Assembly (NCBI GenBank): GCA_934408725.1
Contig: CAKRVB010000005.1
Location: 1-64,000, forward strand
From: an uncultured Marvinbryantia sp.
GTDB lineage: Bacteria > Bacillota > Clostridia > Lachnospirales > Lachnospiraceae
Direction of reading: 5' to 3'
DNA: 64,000 bases
In this document: piece by piece, positions 43,375 to 51,805 of the stretch
Numbering within the stretch: position 1 is the stretch's first letter
Layout of the letters: every line of letters starts with the position of its first letter
The notes under the pieces: model-generated
Told to the model about the DNA's origin: nothing
What the model saw: only the letters and a program-made list of their open reading frames with translations
Database searches by the model: none
Made by a program: the position numbers and the translations under genes

Positions 43375-43677
43375 CTATCTTCTTCCTTCTGGTCGCTTTT
43401 TTCCAATTCTGTCAAATGCAATTCCACATATCTTGTGATTTTCATCCAGACGGTAATCTCTCATATAGTCTGACTCTTCTCTTACGTAATTCGCAATGCC
43501 ATAACTGGTACTTGGTTTTCCGTTCAGCCATAAAGAAAGGCCTGCATTCTGATAGCCTTCCAGTTCCTTGTACAGGCTGCTTTCCTTCACCTTCTCCCTG
43601 CGTCGTTCAAACATCTCTTTTGTATCATACGTTTTTCTATGTCCGATGTTTCTCACTTCTTTCTGTCTCTTTTTCAA
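43375..43677 (-). CDS. Small hypothetical protein
   Basis: 100 residues, TTG start with GGTGG upstream. Very basic N-terminus (MKKRQKEVRN), a charged helix (KEMFERRREKVKESSLYKEL), then GYQNAGLSLWLNGKPS and VREESDYMRDYRLDENHKI. There is no signal peptide or membrane segment. I do not recognise the family; the mixed charged pattern with conserved-looking Gly/Trp residues and a plausible ribosome site suggest a real gene. It stands alone between the GH18 gene and the region before mecA. Confidence 0.5.
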   Translation of the reverse strand: MKKRQKEVRNIGHRKTYDTKEMFERRREKVKESSLYKELEGYQNAGLSLWLNGKPSTSYGIANYVREESDYMRDYRLDENHKICGIAFDRIGKKRPEGRR

Positions 43678-44112
43678 ACCGATCCACCGGAGATGCTGCC
43701 TGTGATATATTTCAGAATATCAGAATACTGTATGACGAACCCTGAAAAATCCCTCTTAGAAACGGCATGAAAAAGGATTCTTTTATTTAGAGAAGACGTA
43801 TATTGCGCTATTCAGTTGTATCGTTATCATCCATAATTTGAATTCATGCGAAGACAATCGCATTCGAGAAATAATTCGCAGAAGAATCTGCTGACGTTAG
43901 AAAAGCTCCTCCTTTCTTGTTTATTATAATATGTGTCCTCTCTTATTGTTGATTATACAACACACATTCTTGTTTTGCAAGTTTTTTATAATAATTTTAT
44001 AACGCTCTGCCAGCATTCCACTTTACATTTTTACGTAAAGTAGGATATACTGTAAACAGAAAGGTTGCTGTGATCAGTGACCTTTCCAGATATCAGGCAA
44101 GGAAGTGATTTC
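43678..44112. other. Structured intergenic region before mecA
   Basis: No coding frame is supported in these 435 bases. Two short hairpins lie at 43846-43863 (ATGCGA/TCGCAT, six-base loop) and 43878-43891 (GCAGA/TCTGC, loop AGAA). On the minus strand a perfect TATAAT (43923-43928) is followed by AAAGGAGGAG (43906-43915) with no ATG, GTG or TTG at normal distance. The right part holds the mecA promoter. This may be a decayed gene or a small RNA. Confidence 0.45.
44022..44051 (+). promoter_or_regulatory. Promoter of mecA with overlapping palindrome
   Basis: TTTACA (44022-44027), 18-base spacer, TATACT (44046-44051). CTTTAC/GTAAAG (44021-44026/44035-44040) is an inverted repeat across the -35 and spacer and may be an operator. 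Confidence 0.6.
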
Positions 44113-44877
44113 ATGAAAATTGAAAGACTGAATGAAAATCAGATACGCTGTACACTGACTCGAGAAGATCTGGCTGACCGCAAGCTGAAACTCAGCGAAC
44201 TGGCCTATGGTACAGAAAAAGCGAAATCCCTTTTCCGGGAGATGATGCAGCAGGCCGCTTATGAATGCGGATTTGAAGCTAATGATATCCCTCTTATGAT
44301 AGAGGCGATTCCAATGTCTGCCGATTCCATTATCCTGATTATTACCAAAGTAGAGGATCCTGAGGAACTGGATACTCGCTTTGCCAAGTTTTCACAGAGT
44401 AATGCAGCAGACGACAACAGTGATATCCTGGGTGCACTTTCTGCTATGAAACCGGAAGGTGCTGATGATATTCTGAATCTGTTTCAGAAAATTCGGGATG
44501 CTCACAAGGCATTGACCTCCAGACCCGAGGCTGATGATACTCAGACAGATGGTGCGGATACAAAAGAAGAGGATCTCTACGTAGAGTTAAAGAAGATCTA
44601 TGGTTTCCATCAGCTGGATGATGTGATCCGTGCAGCACATATTCTCCAGGGCAGTTATACTGGTATGAACTCTCTTTATAAGGATACATCCGATGGGACT
44701 TACCATCTGATTCTGAATAAATCTTCCCATTCACCGGAAGAATTTAACCGTATTTGCAATATGATTTCCGAATACGGCACCAGCTTAAAATATTCTGCCG
44801 GAACAGAGAATTATCTGGTAGAACACGGTGAGGCGATTGTACTGGAGGATGCTCTCCAGAAACTGGCAGCGATCTGA
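44113..44877 (+). CDS. mecA: MecA-family adaptor protein
   Basis: 254 residues from the ATG with AAGGAAG upstream. N-terminal domain (about 1-90): MKIERLNENQIRCTLTREDL and FREMMQQAAYECGFE. A variable acidic linker (about 105-165) leads to the C-terminal domain (about 165-254) with IRAAHIL, GMNSLYKDTSDGTYHLIL and an EYGT segment. MecA delivers substrates such as ComK or aggregated proteins to ClpC-ClpP in Bacillus. The domain order fits. No competence genes are next to it. A strong bidirectional terminator follows. Confidence 0.9.
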   Translation: MKIERLNENQIRCTLTREDLADRKLKLSELAYGTEKAKSLFREMMQQAAYECGFEANDIPLMIEAIPMSADSIILIITKVEDPEELDTRFAKFSQSNAADDNSDILGALSAMKPEGADDILNLFQKIRDAHKALTSRPEADDTQTDGADTKEEDLYVELKKIYGFHQLDDVIRAAHILQGSYTGMNSLYKDTSDGTYHLILNKSSHSPEEFNRICNMISEYGTSLKYSAGTENYLVEHGEAIVLEDALQKLAAI

Positions 44878-44884
44878 TGACAGG

Positions 44885-44922
44885 AAAAAAGGATTGACGT
44901 TTAAAACGTCAATCCTTTTTTC
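44885..44922. terminator. Bidirectional terminator between mecA and DUF1858 gene
   Basis: AAAAAAGGATTGACG and CGTCAATCCTTTTTT pair perfectly around a TTTAAAA loop, with A and T runs on each side, serving the two convergent genes. Confidence 0.95.
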
Positions 44923-44933
44923 TTTTCTGACTC

Positions 44934-45143
44934 TTATTTGCCAACGCTTTCCAGATATGCATTCAGTCTTGCTACTACAAGATCTACAGGAAGACCGTGT
45001 ACCATAGCTGCTTCTTCCAGAGATTCTGCCTGAGAAGATGGACATCCTACACAATGCATTCCACTTGCCATTAATACGCCTGCCATATTTGGATCTAACT
45101 GAAGGATTTCACCAATCAGCATATCTTTATTCACTTTTGCCAT
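44934..45143 (-). CDS. DUF1858 domain protein
   Basis: 69 residues, AGGAGG before the ATG. The domain is the whole protein: MLIGEILQLDPNMAGVLMASGMHCVGCPSSQAESLEEAAMVHG style with the CVGC pair and a following helix. DUF1858 proteins are small cytoplasmic proteins often linked to hybrid-cluster or redox proteins; the Cys pair could bind metal or sense redox state. No partner is visible nearby, so its role stays open. Confidence 0.9.
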   Translation of the reverse strand: MAKVNKDMLIGEILQLDPNMAGVLMASGMHCVGCPSSQAESLEEAAMVHGLPVDLVVARLNAYLESVGK

Positions 45144-45285
45144 TTTTATTACCTCCTGGTATGCTATATTCTACTTCTGTGTTCTGCCATAATGTCACTT
45201 AAGCAAAACACTCTCGCACTCGATTATAAAGCCTATTTTCTCTTACGTCAAGGGGATCCAATGCCGGACAGATACCGTTCTTTCC

Positions 45286-46155
45286 TTAGCTGGGATCTGT
45301 TACTCTTACCGTTCTGATAAACGTCCTCATCTTCTCCAGATTGGCCAGTCCGTCTTTTCGTCCCAACTGATATACTTCTTCCAGTTTTTCCGGATCGTTT
45401 TCTGTTCTGGATATGGTGATTGGTTCACTGGGCCGGATTACCAGAGCCTTTCCACACTTTTCCTGTTCCTCCACCTGCCGGAGTTCCTGATTATACATCA
45501 CATGGCGCTGCTTCATGGCCCTGGCTACTTCCGGATACTTGTGCAGTACCGTTTTAAAAAGAGGAATCATCTTATTTTTCTTTTTCCGATAGGTCTTATC
45601 TCTGGTCAGAATCACGATATTTCGCTCATATCCGATGCTGCGAAACCATTCAATCGGAATGGAATCTGCAATTCCTCCATCCAGGAGCCGATAACCATCC
45701 ACCTCGACAATGTTGGACAAAAGAGGCATGGAAGCCGATGCCCGGAACCATTCCAGATCTTTGTCTTTTCCGTTGGTGCATTTATGATAAACCGCTTTTC
45801 CTGTAGTCACATCAGTTCCAACTACATAGAACTCCGCCGGATTCTTTTCAAATGTCTCTGTATCAAATGGATCCAGCTTTTCCGGAATCTCGTGATAGCA
45901 AAACTCTGTGCCAAAATAATCTCCCGTTTTCAGCAGAGAATGAAATCCTGCATACCGGGGATCCCGGCCATATTTCTTATTATAACGGATGGTTCTGCCA
46001 ATCTGCTTTGATTTGTAATTACAGCCAAATACCGCTCCGGCAGAGACTCCAACTGCTCCGTCCACCCAGATGTTATTCTCCATCATGACATCCAGCACAC
46101 CTGCTGTATACATGCCACGCATGGCACCGCCTTCCAGTATCAAACCTGTCTTCAT
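45286..46155 (-). CDS. Patatin-like phospholipase
   Basis: 289 residues, GGAAG upstream. Patatin motifs: oxyanion hole LEGGAMRGMYTAG, nucleophile GVSAGAVFG (Ser about 39), and DGG in LLDGGIADSIP as the Asp of the catalytic dyad. It matches the RssA/YjjU-like cytoplasmic group, having no signal peptide. It presumably hydrolyses lipid acyl esters. It is two bases after the MarR gene and is the last gene of the fab operon, so it may recycle acyl chains or be under the same lipid control. Confidence 0.9.
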   Translation of the reverse strand: MKTGLILEGGAMRGMYTAGVLDVMMENNIWVDGAVGVSAGAVFGCNYKSKQIGRTIRYNKKYGRDPRYAGFHSLLKTGDYFGTEFCYHEIPEKLDPFDTETFEKNPAEFYVVGTDVTTGKAVYHKCTNGKDKDLEWFRASASMPLLSNIVEVDGYRLLDGGIADSIPIEWFRSIGYERNIVILTRDKTYRKKKNKMIPLFKTVLHKYPEVARAMKQRHVMYNQELRQVEEQEKCGKALVIRPSEPITISRTENDPEKLEEVYQLGRKDGLANLEKMRTFIRTVRVTDPS

Positions 46156-46157
46156 AG

Positions 46158-46610
46158 CTATTTACTTCCTTTTCCATATCCTTTAAAGAAATCTGACAAA
46201 GCATCCAGCGTCTTCACCAGTACCGGAACTTCTTCATCTGTCAGCTTTTCCATTACAGCACTGGTCATCTGACGATGGTAATCCGCATGATGCTCATAGG
46301 CTGCTACCCCTTTTTCCGTCAGCTTTATAAAAACCACTCTCCGGTCTTCCTCGCTGCGATGGCGTTCCACATAGTTCTTCTTCACCAGATGGTTGATCGC
46401 AGTGGTAAGAGATCCAACGGTTATATTCAGCTTGCGGGCTACTGAGGACATATTGCTGCCATCCCCCAGACCGATTGCTTCGATGACATGCATATCGTTG
46501 TTGGTAATATCCTTGAATTCATCGGTGATGATCGCCTTTTCCTCCAGCACCCACACCTCATTAATCAGATTCACCAGTATATAGTTGATCTTTTCTGCTG
46601 CGTTATCCAT
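46158..46610 (-). CDS. fabT: MarR-family regulator, probable FabT
   Basis: 150 residues from the ATG with GGGAG five bases upstream; longer in-frame starts exist. MarR winged helix: NNDMHVIEAIGLGDGSNMSSVARKLNITVGSLTTAINHLVKKNYVERHRSEEDRRVVFIKLTEKG in outline. Its length and N-terminus (AAEKINYILVNLINEVW) fit FabT, which with acyl-ACP represses fab genes. A TTTGA-N3-TCAAA box on the fab promoter at 56924-56936 matches the known FabT operator form. Usually fabT is first in the operon; here it is near the end, about 10 kb from the promoter. Confidence 0.8.
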   Translation of the reverse strand: MDNAAEKINYILVNLINEVWVLEEKAIITDEFKDITNNDMHVIEAIGLGDGSNMSSVARKLNITVGSLTTAINHLVKKNYVERHRSEEDRRVVFIKLTEKGVAAYEHHADYHRQMTSAVMEKLTDEEVPVLVKTLDALSDFFKGYGKGSK

Positions 46611-46752
46611 TCTCTCTCCCATGCGTACTACCATATCTTTCTAAAATTCCCGTTTGCAATCATTATATCCTCTTTTTCTGTTTTCAGGCAACTGTTTTTC
46701 TAAACATTTCAAACTCCATCTCAAAACGTTCAAAGAATGCAGACAGCTCTCC

Positions 46753-47823
46753 TCATTCTTCCCCCAGCAGTTCCTGTATGACTTCTTCCACCGTTTGTAT
46801 TTTCTGCGCCTTCCACGCTTCTGCCCCACAGAACAGCAGTGCCTCATCCACTTCTCCTTTTGCCGCATGGATCAGGGCATCGGTAATGCAGTATGGGATC
46901 TCTGCCGGCTTGCAGTGTTTCAGACATCCATGACATTTTTCCGGCCGGATCTGTTCTCCGTTCTGTATCTTTTTCAAAAAAGGATTTAAAATAGCCCGAC
47001 CAGGCATCCCCACCGGACTTTTTGTGATGACGATGTCTTCTTCTTGCGCCTGAAGGTAGGTTCTCTTATATCGAATATCTGCATCGCATTCTTCTGTCGT
47101 AACAAATCTGGTCGCCACCTGGATGGCATCCACACCAAGGCGGAAGGCATGCTCTGCCTGTTCCCTGCTGCTGATTCCGCCAGCCAGAGCTACCGGAATA
47201 TATTTTTGTGCCTTTTCGGCAAATTCCTTTACCGCATCCAGGATCCGTTTCACTTCTTCATCAAAGTTTTTCTTTTTTTCCTGCATATATTCTATCAGCT
47301 GCTCCGTGGAAAATCCCAGATGACCTCCAGCCAGTGGTCCTTCTATCACTACCAGATCCGGCAGCCGATGATATTTTCTGTCCCAGTACTTTAAAATCAG
47401 ACGGGCCGAACGTTCCGATGAGACAATTGGAGCCAGCGCCGTCTTTGCCTTTCCTGTAAGAGCCGGTAAATCCATGGGCAGTCCCGCACCGGACACAATC
47501 AGATCTGCACCAGCCTGTACTGCTTCTCTGACATAACGCTCATAGTGACGCATGGCAACCATAATGTTAAATCCAATCACGCCTTCCGGTGCAATCTGTC
47601 TGGCTTTTTCATACTCCTGATGCATGGCACGCACATTGGCTTCTTCTGTATTTTCATCAAAATCCGGTTCGCGAAACCCGATCTGTGCCGCAGAGATCAT
47701 CCCCACGCCGCCGCATTTTGACACGGCTCCGGCTAAGTTTCCCAGACTGACGCCAACTCCCATGCCACCCTGCAGAATGGATTTTTGCGCAATTCGCTCT
47801 CCAATCTTTAACTGTCTGTCCAT
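46753..47823 (-). CDS. Nitronate monooxygenase/FabK-like flavoprotein
   Basis: 356 residues. FMN barrel of the NMO/FabK group: GGMGVGVSLGNLAGAVSKCGG, GVIGFNIMVAM, IVSGAGLPMDLP, GGHLGF with the catalytic His, VALAGGISS and ATRFVTTEECDA. The C-terminal part has CHGCLKHC, a Cys cluster found in a subgroup of these proteins. The operon has a true FabK at 54679-55617, so this may be a second reductase, a nitronate oxidase or a lipid-linked oxidoreductase. It lies between accDA and the MarR gene. Confidence 0.82.
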   Translation of the reverse strand: MDRQLKIGERIAQKSILQGGMGVGVSLGNLAGAVSKCGGVGMISAAQIGFREPDFDENTEEANVRAMHQEYEKARQIAPEGVIGFNIMVAMRHYERYVREAVQAGADLIVSGAGLPMDLPALTGKAKTALAPIVSSERSARLILKYWDRKYHRLPDLVVIEGPLAGGHLGFSTEQLIEYMQEKKKNFDEEVKRILDAVKEFAEKAQKYIPVALAGGISSREQAEHAFRLGVDAIQVATRFVTTEECDADIRYKRTYLQAQEEDIVITKSPVGMPGRAILNPFLKKIQNGEQIRPEKCHGCLKHCKPAEIPYCITDALIHAAKGEVDEALLFCGAEAWKAQKIQTVEEVIQELLGEE

Positions 47824-47834
47824 ATACCTCTCCT

Positions 47835-49553
47835 CTACATTTTCCGAAATCTCTGATAGCGGTGCTCTGTCAGTTCTTCTTCCGACATGTTTTCATATTG
47901 ATTCAGAAATCGTTTTATCTCCTCTTCCATCGGACCGGTTACAAGATACAGATTTTCTCTGGTAAAGTCTTCTGGCTCGGAAATCACGTTATCCACAATT
48001 CCCTGTTCTTTTAAACAATCCGATGTGAGTTTCATTACTTTTGCAGCTTCTTTTGCTTTTGCACTGTCTTTCCACAGAATGCTGGCAAAGCCTTCCGGTG
48101 ACAAAATGGAATAGATGGCATTTTCCAGCATCCACACTTCATCAGATGTCGCCAGCGCCAGCGCACCGCCACTGCCGCCTTCTCCAATGATTACAGTCAG
48201 GATCGGAACCTTTAGCGCTGACATCTCATAAATATTTCGTGCAATGGCTTCTCCCTGTCCACGTTCCTCTGCCTCAATTCCGCAAAAAGCTCCCGGTGTA
48301 TCTACAAAACAGATCACCGGTCTGTGAAACTTTTCTGCCTGTTTCATCAGGCGCAGCGCTTTACGGTAGCCATCCGGCTTCGGCATGGCAAAATTGCGCT
48401 GTATATTTTCTCTGGTGCTGCTGCCTTTTTCCTGTGCAATGACCGTTACAGCTCTGTCTCCAAAAGAAGCAATTCCACCAATGATGGCAGGATCATCCCC
48501 ATACAGACGATCTCCATGAAACTCCTGAAAATTCGTAAATAATGCCTGGATATAATCGCTTCCCACCGGACGGTCCTTCTTTCTGGAAAGCATCACCCGG
48601 TCCCAGGCCTCTTTCTTCTGTACTGATACATGAGATTTCTCAGTTCGCTCTTCCGATGACTGCGATTCCGCCACTTCCTGGCTTTGTTCTTCCCAGGCTG
48701 CTTTGCCATGCATCTGCAGCAGATCTCCCAGCACTTTTCGCATCTGTGACCGCTCTGCAATCGCATCCAGAAATCCATGCTCCAGCAGGAATTCTGCTCT
48801 CTGGAATCCCTTTGGCAGCTTCTGACGGATGGTCTGTTCAATGACGCGCGGTCCTGCAAATCCAATCAATGCTCCCGGCTCTGCCAGAATGATGTCCCCC
48901 AACATGGCAAAGCTGGCCGTCACCCCTCCTGTGGTTGGATCCGTCAGCACACTGATATAAAGCAGTCCCGCATCACTGTGACGTTTCAGCGCTGCGGAGG
49001 TCTTTGCCATCTGCATCAGCGAGGTAATCCCCTCCTGCATTCTGGCTCCTCCTGAACAGCAGAACAGAATCACCGGAAGCTGTTCTTCCGTAGCCCGTTC
49101 CACTGCCCGGGCAATTTTTTCTCCAACATTTTCTCCCATACTGGCCATCAAAAAACGGCCATCGCATACTCCAATGACCGTTTCTGTTCCATGAATGCTT
49201 CCTTTTCCGGTCACAACCGCTTCATCCAGCCCGGTTCTGGCTTTCACGGCAGCCAGTTTCTCCGGGTAGCCACGATACTCCATCGGATTCTGCTCCGGCA
49301 TGATTTTGTCCCATTCCTGAAAGCTGCCTTCATCCAGAATCATGTCCAGGCGCCGGTATGCAGGCACATGAAAATAACCTCCACATTTAGGGCAGATATA
49401 GTATCCCTGTTCTGCCTCTTCTGCTATGATCGCTTTTCCACACTGATTACATTTTCGCATCAGCCCTTCCGGCACTTCCGGGCCGGCCTGTCTGTGCGCA
49501 ATTCGCTTTATGGAAGTGCTGCGGTTTTTCTTAAACATATTATCCAGTTTCAT
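47835..49553 (-). CDS. accDA: Acetyl-CoA carboxylase carboxyltransferase, beta-alpha fusion (AccD-AccA)
   Basis: 572 residues. Residues 1-290 are AccD: zinc finger CNQCGKAIIAEEAEQGYYIC-x2-C (four Cys) and GSGGARMQEG-like loop CCSGGARMQEG. A charged linker (about 293-325) leads to AccA (about 330-572): FQEFHGDRLYGDDPAIIGGIA, ENIQRNFAMPKPDGYRKALR, VDTPGAFCGIEAEERGQGEAIA, GEGGSGGALALA. It transfers carboxyl from carboxybiotin on AccB to acetyl-CoA, making malonyl-CoA. The genes are normally separate (accD then accA); the N-terminal helices of AccA look shortened. It overlaps accC by four bases. Confidence 0.9.
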   Translation of the reverse strand: MKLDNMFKKNRSTSIKRIAHRQAGPEVPEGLMRKCNQCGKAIIAEEAEQGYYICPKCGGYFHVPAYRRLDMILDEGSFQEWDKIMPEQNPMEYRGYPEKLAAVKARTGLDEAVVTGKGSIHGTETVIGVCDGRFLMASMGENVGEKIARAVERATEEQLPVILFCCSGGARMQEGITSLMQMAKTSAALKRHSDAGLLYISVLTDPTTGGVTASFAMLGDIILAEPGALIGFAGPRVIEQTIRQKLPKGFQRAEFLLEHGFLDAIAERSQMRKVLGDLLQMHGKAAWEEQSQEVAESQSSEERTEKSHVSVQKKEAWDRVMLSRKKDRPVGSDYIQALFTNFQEFHGDRLYGDDPAIIGGIASFGDRAVTVIAQEKGSSTRENIQRNFAMPKPDGYRKALRLMKQAEKFHRPVICFVDTPGAFCGIEAEERGQGEAIARNIYEMSALKVPILTVIIGEGGSGGALALATSDEVWMLENAIYSILSPEGFASILWKDSAKAKEAAKVMKLTSDCLKEQGIVDNVISEPEDFTRENLYLVTGPMEEEIKRFLNQYENMSEEELTEHRYQRFRKM

Positions 49554-50887
49554 AATGATATCCTTTTGATAAAATCTGTGTCTGTAGTTCCATTTACAAA
49601 ATCCGGATGGGTGACGATTCCATACTGATAATCCACATTCGTATCAATTCCTTCAATAATCACTTCGCCAAGTGCGCTGCGCAGCTTATCTATGGCTTCT
49701 TTCCGATTATGTGCCCATACAATCAGCTTGGCAATCATGGAATCGTAATATGGCGTGATGGTATAGCCGCTGTAAATGGCTGTATCGATACGTACTCCTT
49801 TGCCACCTGGAAGATACATATCCTGAATCGTTCCCGGTGACGGCCGGAAGTTTTTCTCTGGATTTTCTGCATTGATACGGCATTCAATGGCATGGCCGGT
49901 GATGTGAATATCCTTCTGAGTAAACTGAAGCGGTTCTCCTGCTGCAATACGAATCTGCGCTTTGATCAGATCAATACCTGTCACACATTCCGTTACCGGA
50001 TGTTCCACCTGAATACGGGTATTCATTTCCATAAAATAGAAATGGCCATCCGATTCCAAAAGGAACTCGATGGTTCCTGCATTGGTATAACCAGCTGCCT
50101 GGGCTGCTTTCACCGCAGCCTCTCCCATTTTCTCCCGCAGATCCTCCGACAGGGCAGGGGATGGGGATTCTTCCATCAGCTTCTGATGATTGCGCTGGAT
50201 CGAGCAGTCCCGCTCGCCCAGATGCACCACATTACCGTACTTGTCTGCCAGAATCTGAAATTCAATATGCCGCGGATGCAGCACCAGATGTTCCAGATAC
50301 ATGGTGTTGTCATGAAAAGCATTTTCTGTCTCTTTTTGTGCCATCTGAAATGCGGCTTCAAACTCTTCCGGTGTATAGACTTCTCTCATGCCTTTTCCGC
50401 CGCCCCCAAGGGCTGCCTTAATCATGATCGGGTATCCGATCTCCTCTGCCAGCCGTTTACCTTCTTCCGCAGTATACACGGCTTCCTGGCTTCCAGGAAT
50501 CACTGGTACTCCTGCTGCAATCATGGTATTTCTGGCTTCCTGTTTATTCCCCAGTCTGGCAATCGTCCCGGAATCCGGTCCAATAAACGTGATGCTGCAC
50601 TGCTCACAAAGCTCTGCAAATTTACTGTTTTCTGACAGGAATCCAAATCCCGGATGAATGGCATCCGCTCCGCTGACGATGGTTGCACTGATGATCCGCT
50701 CCATATCCAGATAGCTTTCGGAAGACGCTGCCGGTCCGATACAGATGGCTTCATCTGCCAGCTTGGTGTGCAGTGCTTCTCTGTCTGCTTCCGAATACAC
50801 CGCCACCGTCTCGATCCCCATTTCCCGGCATGCACGTATAATACGAACCGCAATCTCTCCGCGGTTGGCAATGAGTATTTTCTTCAT
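49550..50887 (-). CDS. accC: Acetyl-CoA carboxylase, biotin carboxylase subunit
   Basis: 445 residues, AAGAGG upstream. Start MKKILIANRGEIAVRIIRACRE; ATP-grasp Gly-rich loop ALGGGGKGM (about 163), ERDCSIQRNHQKLMEE, EMNTRIQVEHPVTE and the C-terminal GIDTN segment. It carboxylates the biotin on AccB using bicarbonate and ATP. Gene order accB-fabZ-accC-accDA is that of the Streptococcus/Clostridium fab operon. The 3' end overlaps accDA. Confidence 0.96.
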   Translation of the reverse strand: MKKILIANRGEIAVRIIRACREMGIETVAVYSEADREALHTKLADEAICIGPAASSESYLDMERIISATIVSGADAIHPGFGFLSENSKFAELCEQCSITFIGPDSGTIARLGNKQEARNTMIAAGVPVIPGSQEAVYTAEEGKRLAEEIGYPIMIKAALGGGGKGMREVYTPEEFEAAFQMAQKETENAFHDNTMYLEHLVLHPRHIEFQILADKYGNVVHLGERDCSIQRNHQKLMEESPSPALSEDLREKMGEAAVKAAQAAGYTNAGTIEFLLESDGHFYFMEMNTRIQVEHPVTECVTGIDLIKAQIRIAAGEPLQFTQKDIHITGHAIECRINAENPEKNFRPSPGTIQDMYLPGGKGVRIDTAIYSGYTITPYYDSMIAKLIVWAHNRKEAIDKLRSALGEVIIEGIDTNVDYQYGIVTHPDFVNGTTDTDFIKRISL

Positions 50888-50909
50888 CCCACATTTCCTC
50901 TTTTCTGTA

Positions 50910-51338
50910 TTAGCCCACCATAAAAGTCAGTTCTGCGCTGACTACTACTTTTCCGTCTACGGAAGCCACTGCTTCTCCCACGCCTACCGGACCTTTGGAC
51001 TTAATAATCCGGGTCTCCAGGCGCAGTTTATCTCCCGGCACCACCTTGCCCCGGAACTTGCACTTTTGAATTCCGCCAAAATATGCTGTCTTTCCTTTAT
51101 TTTCTTCCACACTTAAGATAGCCACAGCCCCTGCCTGAGCCAGAGCTTCCACTGTGAGCACTCCAGGCATCACCGGTTCCTGTGGAAAATGTCCGGCAAA
51201 AAATTCTTCCCGATAAGATACGCATTTGTATGCAATGGCATACTGTCCCGGTTCATAATCTTCTACATAATCCAGCAGCAAAAATGGATGCCTGTGAGGA
51301 ATGATCTGCTGGATCTGCTTAATATCTAAATGTTTCAT
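50910..51338 (-). CDS. fabZ: 3-hydroxyacyl-ACP dehydratase FabZ
   Basis: 142 residues, AAAGGAC upstream. Hot-dog fold with catalytic His in GHFPQEPVMPGVL and Glu in TVEALAQAGAVAIL; PHRHPFLLLDYV near the N-terminus. It dehydrates 3-hydroxyacyl-ACP to trans-2-enoyl-ACP. No FabM or FabN isomerase is visible in the window, so unsaturated fatty acids would need a gene elsewhere or another route. Confidence 0.96.
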   Translation of the reverse strand: MKHLDIKQIQQIIPHRHPFLLLDYVEDYEPGQYAIAYKCVSYREEFFAGHFPQEPVMPGVLTVEALAQAGAVAILSVEENKGKTAYFGGIQKCKFRGKVVPGDKLRLETRIIKSKGPVGVGEAVASVDGKVVVSAELTFMVG

Positions 51339-51355
51339 ACTCTGTCCTTTTGTTA

Positions 51356-51784
51356 CTATTCTAATCGGAACAATGGCTGACCATATTCTACCGGCTGGCC
51401 ATTTTCCACAAATATCTCTGTTATAGTTCCGTCATAATCACTTTCGATCTCGTTCATCAGCTTCATGGCCTCTACGATAGCCAGTACCTGGCCTTTTCTG
51501 ACGGTGTCTCCCACCTGCACAAAAGCCTCTGCATCTTCTGCCGGTGCGGCATAAAATACCCCTACCAGAGGAGAGGTGATTACTTTTTTTGTTTCTGTCA
51601 CTGGCTGATTCTGCTCTGTATGATCAGAAGTACGGTTCTCTGTCACCTGTTCCGTCTGCTGAATCACAGTTTTTCCCTGCTTCTTTTCCAGTCTGACTGT
51701 CATACCGCTTTCTTCATAGGAAAATCCGGTCAAATTCGATGCAGAGACAGTATTGACCAGTCGAATCATCTGTTCAATATCCAT
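51356..51784 (-). CDS. accB: Biotin carboxyl carrier protein of acetyl-CoA carboxylase
   Basis: 142 residues, AAAGGAG upstream. Biotinyl domain at about 70-142 with the biotin site VEAMKLMNEIESDYDG (Lys within AMKLM). The N-terminal part is a helix followed by a flexible Thr/Glu/Gln-rich linker. It carries CO2 on biotin between AccC and AccDA. Confidence 0.96.
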   Translation of the reverse strand: MDIEQMIRLVNTVSASNLTGFSYEESGMTVRLEKKQGKTVIQQTEQVTENRTSDHTEQNQPVTETKKVITSPLVGVFYAAPAEDAEAFVQVGDTVRKGQVLAIVEAMKLMNEIESDYDGTITEIFVENGQPVEYGQPLFRLE

Positions 51785-51805
51785 GTTCGGCTCCTTTCCG
51801 GTCTG

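Noticed and set aside
44934..45143. DUF1858 gene as part of the fab operon
   Set aside because: It has its own ribosome site and a 142-base gap from the patatin gene, and a strong terminator lies at its other end; no link to lipid genes is seen.
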